A DNA stretch of 12,274 nucleotides. Origin: an uncultured Alistipes sp. Lineage in GTDB: Bacteria > Bacteroidota > Bacteroidia > Bacteroidales > Rikenellaceae. A program made the position numbers and the translations under genes. The notes under the pieces were generated by a model, which was given only the letters and a program-made list of their open reading frames with translations, was not told the DNA's origin and did no database searches. The stretch is from NCBI GenBank assembly GCA_900770585.1, contig CAAGKW010000052.1, positions 1 through 12,274 on the forward strand, written 5' to 3'. This document shows, piece by piece, positions 7,512 through 12,274 of this stretch (positions within the stretch are counted from its first letter, which is position 1; every line of letters starts with the position of its first letter).

Positions 7512-7587
7512 ACGAAATCCATAGATTTCGTCAAGTTCAGCGGCTCGCGCAAACGTAGTTGCGCGACCCCCGCAGCCGCTGAACTTG
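7512..7587. repeat. Composite hairpin element, copy 2
   Basis: A small hairpin, ACGAAATC-CATA-GATTTCGT (7512-7531), is followed directly by a 14-bp perfect stem (7532-7545 with 7574-7587). The loop of this stem holds an inner hairpin, TCGCGCAA-ACGTAG-TTGCGCGA (7545-7566), and a 7-base C-rich strand, CCCCCGC (7567-7573). The plan, the junction bases (GGCTCG and GCGACC) and the length of the C-rich strand match copy 1 at 4462-4527, although the stem sequences differ. It lies in the leader region of the DJ-1-like gene rather than after a gene. Confidence 0.6.
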
Positions 7588-7613
7588 GATTTAATAGCAA
7601 CAAAGAAACCCAA

Positions 7614-7641
7614 TTTTGAATCTTGAATTTTGAATTATGAA
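7614..7641 (+). repeat. Seven-base tandem repeat that includes a start codon
   Basis: Four units in a row: TTTTGAA, TCTTGAA, TTTTGAA, TTATGAA. The ATG of the DJ-1-like gene (7637-7639) lies inside the fourth unit. The tract is AT-rich and would be unstructured in mRNA, which may help ribosome entry in a species without strong Shine-Dalgarno use. Confidence 0.7.
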
Positions 7642-8191
7642 TAATAAAGCATATATCCTTCTGGCCGAGGGTTTCGAGGTTATCGAGGCTCTGGCAACCA
7701 TTGACGTAATGCAGCGCGGCGGTATCGAGTGCGTACGCGTGGCTATCGGCAACGAACTGAATGTCAGATCATCGCACGGGATCGTCGAGTGTCGTGCCGA
7801 CCTGCTGCTGAGCGATGCCGACCTCTCGGACGGCGCAGCGTTGATCCTGCCCGGTGGCAACCCCGGCTACATCAATCTCGGAGCAAGCGAGCAGGTACGC
7901 GAGTGGGTGCGCCGCTATTATGACGAGGGTCGCACGGTGGCGGCTATTTGCGGAGCGCCGACCGTCTTGGCGCTGAGCGAAGTGGCGCGTGGCTGTCGCA
8001 TCACCTGCCACAGCTCGGTGCGTGAGCAGATGAGCGGCTACGAGGTCGTGGGTGGCAACGTGGTGGAGGACGGCAACCTCATTACGGGTGCCGGAGCGGG
8101 TGTTTCGGTCGAGTTTGCGCTGGCCGTAGCTGCTCGCTTGGTCGATGAGCAGACCCTCGCCCGAATCAAAAAAGGTATGGAGGTAGCCTAA
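7637..8191 (+). CDS. DJ-1/PfpI-family protein (YajL/ThiJ type)
   Basis: The 184 residues have the length and fold signature of the DJ-1 branch. They show LLAEGFEVIEALATIDVMQRGG (8-29) with Glu17 matching the conserved DJ-1 Glu18, the LPGGNPG turn (71-77), and the nucleophile elbow AAICGAPTVLA with Cys105 matching DJ-1 Cys106. The end GNLITGAGAGVSVEFALAVAARL is also typical. Members act in the cytoplasm on reactive carbonyls such as methylglyoxal (glyoxalase III activity) or as redox-sensitive chaperones; which applies here is not certain. The start is the ATG at 7637, inside a heptamer repeat. It is transcribed alone, between a hairpin-bearing leader and the purM promoter. Confidence 0.92.
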   Translation: MNNKAYILLAEGFEVIEALATIDVMQRGGIECVRVAIGNELNVRSSHGIVECRADLLLSDADLSDGAALILPGGNPGYINLGASEQVREWVRRYYDEGRTVAAICGAPTVLALSEVARGCRITCHSSVREQMSGYEVVGGNVVEDGNLITGAGAGVSVEFALAVAARLVDEQTLARIKKGMEVA

Positions 8192-8239
8192 TTCCGAACA
8201 AAAAAAACGCACTGCACGCAAAGAATTTTGCTCGCGCGC

Positions 8240-8270
8240 TTGCTAATCCGCGCGGGGTGCGTTATCTTTG
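8240..8270 (+). promoter_or_regulatory. purM promoter (Bacteroidetes type)
   Basis: TTG (8240-8242), 20 bases, TATCTTTG (8263-8270). The predicted RNA start is near 8277, giving a leader of about 33 bases. The -33 element lies in the loop of a CGCGCG inverted repeat (8233-8238 with 8249-8254), and a wider pair of arms, AACGCAC/GTGCGTT (8206-8212 with 8257-8263), reaches the -7 element. Confidence 0.75.
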
Positions 8271-8309
8271 TATGATTAAAACACAACTGTAAACAGACAT
8301 TCAACGATT

Positions 8310-9488
8310 ATGACTGCCGAATCACGTTATAGCCGTCGCGGTGTTTCGTTCTCGAAGGAGGACGTCCACGCTGCCATCAAGAAGATTGATAAGGGTCTCT
8401 ATCCCAAAGCATTCTGTAAGATTATCCCCGACGCCCTGAGTGGCTCGCCCGACCACTGCATCATTATGCACGCCGACGGTGCGGGTACCAAATCGTCGCT
8501 CGCTTACCTCTATTGGAAGGAGACAGGCGATATGTCGGTATGGCGCGGTATTGCCCAAGACGCTATCGTGATGAATACCGACGATTTGATGTGCGTCGGT
8601 GCAGTCGATAACATCCTGCTTTCGTCGACTATCGGCCGCAACAAGCGACTGATCCCCGGCGAGGTGATCTCGGCCGTGATCAACGGCACCGAGGAGTTCT
8701 TGCAGTCGATGCGCGATATGGGTGTCAACATCATCTCGACGGGTGGCGAAACGGCCGACGTGGGCGATTTGGTTCGCACGATCATCGTCGACAGCACCGT
8801 TACGGCACGTATGGAGCGCAAGAACGTAATCTCGAACGACGCTATCCGCGACGGCGCTATCATCGTGGGTTTCAGCTCGTTCGGACAGGCTAAATACGAA
8901 ACCGAGTACAATGGTGGTATGGGTAGCAACGGTCTGACCTCGGCTCGCCACGATGTGTTTGCGCACTATCTGGCTGAGAACTATCCCGAGAGCTACGACA
9001 ACGCTCTGCCGCAGGATCTGGTCTACACGGGTGGCTGCCGCCTGACCGACAAGGTCGAGGGGTGCGATCTGACGATGGGCAAGCTCGTTCTCTCGCCCAC
9101 ACGTACCTATCTGCCCGTTGTTCGCGAGGCATTGAAGGAGTATCGCGGTAATATCGAGGGTATGATCCATTGCAGTGGTGGTGCGCAGACCAAAGTTCTG
9201 CACTTTGTTGACAATCTGCACGTTATCAAGGACAATCTCTTCCCCACACCGGTTCTGTTCCGCACCATTCAGCAGCAGAGCCAGACGCCGTGGAGCGAGA
9301 TGTTCTGCGTGTTCAATATGGGTCACCGCTTGGAGATGTATGTCGATAGCGAGGAGGCTGCACGTGGTCTGATCGACATCGCTCGCAAGTATGGTATCGA
9401 GGCACAGATTATCGGTCGCGTCGAGGCTGCCGAGAAGGCGTCGGTAACGATCCTCCACGAGGGTAACGAGTACAACTACAATAAGTAG
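8310..9488 (+). CDS. purM: Phosphoribosylformylglycinamidine cyclo-ligase (AIR synthetase)
   Basis: PurM closes the imidazole ring of formylglycinamidine ribonucleotide using ATP, step 5 of purine synthesis, in the cytoplasm as a dimer. The 392 residues are longer than E. coli PurM (about 345) but fit the longer Bacteroidetes form. Motifs include HADGAGTKSS (54-63) of the ATP-binding site, NTDDLMCVGA (89-98) that corresponds to the NDL..QGA segment, and GGETADVGDL (145-154). The C-terminal domain includes SPTRTYLP and HCSGGAQTK. The ATG at 8310 lies 40 bases after the promoter and gives MTAESRYSRRGV, a typical start for this type. A strong terminator follows 22 bases after the stop. It is not in an operon with purT, which lies 2.5 kb away on the other strand. 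Confidence 0.95.
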   Translation: MTAESRYSRRGVSFSKEDVHAAIKKIDKGLYPKAFCKIIPDALSGSPDHCIIMHADGAGTKSSLAYLYWKETGDMSVWRGIAQDAIVMNTDDLMCVGAVDNILLSSTIGRNKRLIPGEVISAVINGTEEFLQSMRDMGVNIISTGGETADVGDLVRTIIVDSTVTARMERKNVISNDAIRDGAIIVGFSSFGQAKYETEYNGGMGSNGLTSARHDVFAHYLAENYPESYDNALPQDLVYTGGCRLTDKVEGCDLTMGKLVLSPTRTYLPVVREALKEYRGNIEGMIHCSGGAQTKVLHFVDNLHVIKDNLFPTPVLFRTIQQQSQTPWSEMFCVFNMGHRLEMYVDSEEAARGLIDIARKYGIEAQIIGRVEAAEKASVTILHEGNEYNYNK

Positions 9489-9510
9489 AAACGCTCTGAC
9501 AACCAAATAG

Positions 9511-9543
9511 AAACGCCCGATCTCACTGCGAGGTCGGGCGTTT
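9511..9543. terminator. Terminator shared by purM and the convergent lipoprotein gene
   Basis: A 10-bp perfect stem, AAACGCCCGA/TCGGGCGTTT (9511-9520 with 9534-9543), extends by a few more pairs (TCTC with GAGG) around the loop ACTGC. The plus strand runs into TTTT. The minus strand also ends in TTTC. It lies between convergent stops at 9488 and 9566. Confidence 0.8.
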
Positions 9544-9565
9544 TACTTTGTTACTTACGGGGCGA

Positions 9566-10006
9566 CTACTTGCTGGGCGGCAGCTCGGCACCTACGGCCT
9601 GGAACACGGCACGCATCTCGCCATTGCTGATGAGCATCAACATCGGGCCGTCCATCTTGAAATCGGTGGTCGACGAGAGGATATCGAGGAAACGACGCTC
9701 CTGATCCTCGTTGGGGCACAACATACGCGTGGTACCCATATCGGTGATCATCATATCACCCTCACCTGCAACCGAATAACGCGCAGTCAGGCGGTTACAC
9801 TCGGCAATACCGCTCAACGTGTTGTCGGCCGCAAAGATGATCGTATAGTTATCTTCGGGGGTTACATCGCGACCCTCGATCTGCACCAACTGCCACTGAG
9901 TACCCACCAGCGGCTTGCCATAACGCTTCTGAAACAGATCGCACTTGCAGCACGCCGTTGCCGACAGAGCAATCGCAGCTATGATTAAAGTTTTGAAAAT
10001 TCTCAT
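9566..10006 (-). CDS. META-domain (HslJ-like) lipoprotein
   Basis: This 146-residue protein has a signal peptide ending in SATAC, so Cys19 is the likely lipidated residue; Cys20 and Cys22 follow at once. The META domain covers about residues 31-137: a Trp (TQWQLVQI, Trp38), the GIAECNRLTARYSV segment with Cys70-Asn71, and MGTTRMLCPNEDQERRFLDIL with Cys97. This layout is that of HslJ and related META proteins, linked in E. coli to heat shock and novobiocin resistance; the molecular function is not known. The META cysteines may form a disulfide in the periplasm. It is divergent from ridA with overlapping promoter elements, and convergent with purM. Confidence 0.85.
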   Translation of the reverse strand: MRIFKTLIIAAIALSATACCKCDLFQKRYGKPLVGTQWQLVQIEGRDVTPEDNYTIIFAADNTLSGIAECNRLTARYSVAGEGDMMITDMGTTRMLCPNEDQERRFLDILSSTTDFKMDGPMLMLISNGEMRAVFQAVGAELPPSK

Positions 10007-10038
10007 TATTCAACTCTTTTTTTGATTAATACTGCGCA

Positions 10039-10052
10039 AAATTACGTAATTT
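10039..10052. promoter_or_regulatory. Perfect 14-bp palindrome between two divergent promoters
   Basis: AAATTACGTAATTT is fully symmetric. It covers part of the -7 element of the lipoprotein gene and ends 4 bases before the -7 element of ridA, so a protein bound here could affect both genes. This may be an operator, but AT-rich palindromes of this size can arise by chance. Confidence 0.4.
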
Positions 10053-10056
10053 CGAC

Positions 10057-10064
10057 TATATTTG
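10057..10064 (+). promoter_or_regulatory. ridA promoter -7 element
   Basis: TATATTTG matches TAnnTTTG and lies 33 bases before the ridA ATG. No TTG is found at the 20-base distance upstream, so this promoter may be weaker or need an activator. Confidence 0.55.
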
Positions 10065-10097
10065 CAATAAACTTAAATTAAACCACTAAATTAAACT

Positions 10098-10472
10098 ATG
10101 AAACGAATCATCTCATCACCGTTCGCACCCAAGGCGGTCGGTCCATATTCACAGGCTGTCGAGGCTAATGGCACGCTCTATATTTCGGGTCAGCTCCCGA
10201 TCGATCCCGCAACAGGCAAAATGGCCGAAGGCATTGAGGCTCAGACCGCTCGTTCGCTCGACAACATTCGCGCAATCCTCGAAGAGGCAGGCTACACGCT
10301 CGACGACGTAGTGAAATCGACCGTTCTGCTGGCTGACATTGCCGACTTCGGTGCGATGAATGCAGTCTATGCGAAGTACTATACAAAAGATATGCCCGCG
10401 CGCGTATGCTACGAGGTGGCAAACCTGCCGATGGGCGCGCTGGTCGAGATCGAAACGATCGCAGTTAAGTAA
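10098..10472 (+). CDS. ridA: RidA-family reactive enamine/imine deaminase
   Basis: The 124 residues match RidA (YjgF/YER057c/UK114) over the full length. RidA hydrolyses reactive enamine/imine intermediates such as 2-aminoacrylate formed by PLP enzymes like threonine dehydratase, and so protects PLP enzymes. Seen here are the N-terminal APKAVGPYSQAV (Tyr17), LYISGQLPIDPATG (27-40), and PARVCYEVANLPMGALVEIE (100-119). In the last segment Arg102 matches the substrate-binding Arg105 of E. coli RidA, and Cys104 and Glu117 match Cys107 and Glu120. These support true RidA activity rather than a divergent paralogue. It acts in the cytoplasm as a trimer in the known family. It is a single-gene unit with a terminator 33 bases downstream. 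Confidence 0.94.
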   Translation: MKRIISSPFAPKAVGPYSQAVEANGTLYISGQLPIDPATGKMAEGIEAQTARSLDNIRAILEEAGYTLDDVVKSTVLLADIADFGAMNAVYAKYYTKDMPARVCYEVANLPMGALVEIETIAVK

Positions 10473-10505
10473 TTTCACTGCACGTCGAGCGATCGGCATT
10501 TTGAC

Positions 10506-10538
10506 AAAAGCTGTCCCTTGCGAGGGGCAGCTTTTTTT
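10506..10538 (+). terminator. Intrinsic terminator of ridA
   Basis: A 12-bp stem with one G-U pair (AAAAGCTGTCCC with GGGGCAGCTTTT), loop TTGCGA, runs into a T tract that ends at 10538. A textbook shape. Confidence 0.88.
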
Positions 10539-10573
10539 GGACTAATAGACCACTTTTTTCGACTTTCGGGCAT

Positions 10574-10604
10574 TTGGAGAAAATCATTAAAAACGCTATC
10601 TTTG
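10574..10604 (+). promoter_or_regulatory. Promoter of the His-rich protein/TonB receptor operon
   Basis: TTG (10574-10576), 20 bases, TATCTTTG (10597-10604); the RNA start is expected near 10611. Inverted arms TTTGGAG (10573-10579) and CTCCAAA (10607-10613) flank the promoter, a possible control site. Confidence 0.75.
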
Positions 10605-10627
10605 CACTCCAAAATCTGACAAACGGA

Positions 10628-10981
10628 GTGAAGCAAACAGCTCGTAAAATATTGACCATCATTGGTTTGTTGCTGTTCTCGTGCTACTATGCGGGCACGA
10701 CATTCTTCGTTCATACCCACTCGATCGACGGCGAGCAGATAGTCCATTCGCACTTCTCGTTTGGCGGTGACGGCACGTCGCACACCCACTCGAAAGCCGA
10801 AATTCAACTGATCGCAACGCTCTCATCGTTCGCGATGATCGTAGTGGCAACAATCGCACTCCGCGAGGTCGATCGCAAGCTTTTGGGCACAATCATCACG
10901 CCCATACTCACGCGCAAGAGTACCTCTGCGCACCGCCACACGTCGTTACGTGCTCCTCCCGTTGTTGCTTGCGTAGCCTAA
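10628..10981 (+). CDS. Small membrane protein with four His-x-His motifs
   Basis: This 117-residue protein starts at the GTG at 10628; a TTG further up is the promoter -33 element and cannot be the start. It has a basic N-terminus, a hydrophobic span at 8-28, a loop at 29-58 with HTH (29-31), HSH (40-42) and HTH (52-54), a second span at about 59-78, then a basic tail with HRH (102-104). By the positive-inside rule the His-rich loop is periplasmic. Evenly spaced His pairs suggest binding of zinc, copper, nickel or a similar metal. LLFSC (Cys19) could also be a lipobox, so a lipoprotein is an alternative. No promoter or terminator separates it from the TonB receptor 103 bases downstream, so they probably form one operon. 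I recall similar short His-rich proteins beside TonB receptors in other Bacteroidetes, but no characterised function. Confidence 0.78.
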   Translation: MKQTARKILTIIGLLLFSCYYAGTTFFVHTHSIDGEQIVHSHFSFGGDGTSHTHSKAEIQLIATLSSFAMIVVATIALREVDRKLLGTIITPILTRKSTSAHRHTSLRAPPVVACVA

Positions 10982-11084
10982 TCTACGCCTCGATTCACGC
11001 ACTTATTGTGCCCATTTTGCGCCCACGCCAGAAGTGTCGCGCACAGCAACAACTATTTAACATTCAATATATTACGAAATCACA

Positions 11085-12274
11085 ATGAAGAACACAATAC
11101 TTCTTGTGGTGGCGACCTTGATGTGTGTCGCTACCACACTTGACGCCGTGGCTCAACGTCGCGACAAAACAACTGATACTCACCTCGTTGGTCACGTGAC
11201 CGACGCCAAAACCCACGAACATATCGCCTTCGCAACAATCGCCGTACGTGGCACAACGCTCGGTATGGCGACCAATCAGGGCGGACACTATATGCTGGCA
11301 AACGTGCCCTACGACACCGAACTCACGGTAGTAGCTTCGTCGGTCGGATACGATCCCGTCGAGAAGGTCGTGACGCTCAAAGCGGGCAAGACCTTGGAGC
11401 TCAATTTCGAACTGCGCGAGTCGTCGGTCGAGATGGAGCAGGTGGTGGTTTCGGCCAACCGCCAAGAGTCGAATCGCAAGGAGGCACCGACCATTGTCGG
11501 CATTGTTGCCTCAGAGTTGTTCGATCGCACATCATCAGCCAACATCGCCGAGGCTCTCAACTTCCAACCCGGTATGCGCGTCGAATACAGCTGTTCGAAC
11601 TGCGGTTTTCCGCAGCTGAGAATCAACGGCTTGGAGGGTCAATACACTCAGATCCTGCTGGATAGCCGCCCGATATTCTCGTCGTTGGCAGGCGTTTACG
11701 GTTTGGAGCAGCTGCCCGCAAGTATGATCGAGCGCGTCGAGGTCGTTCGAGGTGGTGGCTCGGCTCTGTTTGGTTCGAACGCCATTGCGGGCGTGGTGAA
11801 CATCATCACCAAGGAGCCGCAGCGCAACCTGCTCTCGCTGTCGAATACCACGGGTGTAATGGAGGGCGGACTGACCGACATCTCGACTTCGCTCAATGCC
11901 TCGTTCGTGTCGAACGACTACCGCGCCGGAGCATACGTCTTTGGTATGATCCGCGACCGCGACGCCTACGACCGCAACGGCGACGGATTCTCGGAAATCC
12001 CCACAATCAACTCCGAAACAATCGGTTTCCGCACCTATTATAAGACTTCGGCCTACTCGAAACTGACGGCTGAGTATCACCACATTCGTGAGTTCCGTCG
12101 CGGTGGCGACAACCTCGACGTGCCTCCCCACGAGGCCGAGATCGCCGAGAAAACACGCCACGGAATCAACGGTGGCGGTCTGCGTTTCGACCTCTTCTCG
12201 AAGGACTATCGCCACAAGTTGAATCTCTACACCTCGTTTCAGGGTATCAGCCGCAGCAGCTACTATGGTGCAGA
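11085..12274 (+). CDS. TonB-dependent outer-membrane receptor, C-terminus cut by window edge
   Basis: The first 396 codons are present; most of the barrel lies beyond the right edge. It has a signal peptide (MKNTILLVVATLMCVATTLDAVA, then Gln24). A CarboxypepD_reg-like domain covers about 34-111 (LVGHVTDAKTHEHIAFATI, NQGGHYMLANVPYDTEL). The linker EMEQVVVSANR is followed by a plug domain at about 135-245 with LRINGLEGQYTQILLDSRP, IERVEVVRGGGSALFG and AIAGVVNIITKEP, then barrel strands. Such receptors import siderophores, haem, cobalamin, metal complexes or glycans with energy from TonB. There is no SusD partner after the regulatory gene seen here, and the plug is of the CirA/FepA/BtuB kind, which favours a metal chelate over a glycan. 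The plug has a CxxC (Cys170, Cys173) just before the RINGLEG motif, unusual for a secreted domain and a possible metal ligand or disulfide. Confidence 0.92.
   Translation, partial: MKNTILLVVATLMCVATTLDAVAQRRDKTTDTHLVGHVTDAKTHEHIAFATIAVRGTTLGMATNQGGHYMLANVPYDTELTVVASSVGYDPVEKVVTLKAGKTLELNFELRESSVEMEQVVVSANRQESNRKEAPTIVGIVASELFDRTSSANIAEALNFQPGMRVEYSCSNCGFPQLRINGLEGQYTQILLDSRPIFSSLAGVYGLEQLPASMIERVEVVRGGGSALFGSNAIAGVVNIITKEPQRNLLSLSNTTGVMEGGLTDISTSLNASFVSNDYRAGAYVFGMIRDRDAYDRNGDGFSEIPTINSETIGFRTYYKTSAYSKLTAEYHHIREFRRGGDNLDVPPHEAEIAEKTRHGINGGGLRFDLFSKDYRHKLNLYTSFQGISRSSYYGA

Larger units (their letters stand above)
10037..10067 (-). promoter_or_regulatory. Promoter of the META lipoprotein gene
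   Basis: On the minus strand TTG (10067-10065), 20 bases, TAATTTTG (10044-10037). The predicted RNA start is near 10030, about 24 bases before the ATG. The -7 element overlaps the palindrome at 10039-10052. Confidence 0.7.

Noticed and set aside
7386..7613. Upstream extension of the small minus-strand gene
   Set aside because: It crosses the promoter at 7404-7434 and the composite hairpin; the extra residues look non-coding.
8322..9506. Minus-strand open frame of 394 codons opposite purM
   Set aside because: Antisense to a clear purM; no start signal and no domain.
10574..10627. TTG start for the His-rich protein
   Set aside because: That TTG is the -33 promoter element, so it would not be in the mRNA.
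10971..10988. Hairpin GCGTAG/CTACGC at the stop codon of the His-rich gene as a terminator
   Set aside because: Only 6 bp and no U-run, so it is unlikely to separate this gene from the TonB receptor.

Overview
The window looks like chromosomal DNA from a gut-type Bacteroidales bacterium. A member of the Rikenellaceae such as Alistipes is the best guess. The reasons are promoters of the Bacteroidetes type (TTG, 20 bases, TAnnTTTG) in front of several genes, starts without clear Shine-Dalgarno sites, very frequent TCG serine and GTC/GTG codons at moderate to high GC, and typical Bacteroidetes protein types (TonB receptor with a CarboxypepD_reg-like N-domain, periplasmic TPR protein paired with a beta-barrel, long PurM). 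The genus is inferred from style, not from a marker gene. No rRNA, tRNA, CRISPR array, insertion sequence or phage gene was found.

Layout. Positions 1-3925 (minus strand) hold an envelope operon: a 993-residue secreted TPR protein followed 3 bases later by an outer-membrane beta-barrel protein that runs off the left edge. A divergent OsmC-family gene (4052-4456) lies across an intergenic region with an 18-bp perfect palindrome. After a composite hairpin element and a terminator comes purT (4640-5830, minus). It is divergent from a yqhD-like aldehyde reductase gene (5968-7113, plus), with two well-formed promoters side by side. A 63-residue unknown gene (7194-7385, minus) has its own consensus-like promoter. 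A second composite hairpin and a 7-base tandem repeat precede a DJ-1/PfpI gene (7637-8191). Then come purM (8310-9488), a META/HslJ-like lipoprotein (9566-10006, minus) and a divergent ridA (10098-10472). The right edge holds a probable two-gene operon: a small membrane protein with four His-x-His motifs (10628-10981) and a TonB-dependent receptor (from 11085, cut by the edge) with a CxxC in its plug.

How the genes fit together. purT and purM encode steps 3 and 5 of purine synthesis but are separate transcription units. OsmC, YqhD, DJ-1, META/HslJ and RidA are all families that deal with peroxides, reactive carbonyls, reactive enamines or stress, so the middle of the window reads as housekeeping metabolism mixed with small-molecule damage control. 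The two edges are envelope modules. The right one is the best candidate for a less-described system, probably import of a metal or metal chelate. Other items worth a second look are the two nested-hairpin elements with the same architecture, the palindromes in two divergent promoter regions, and the heptamer repeat that contains a start codon.
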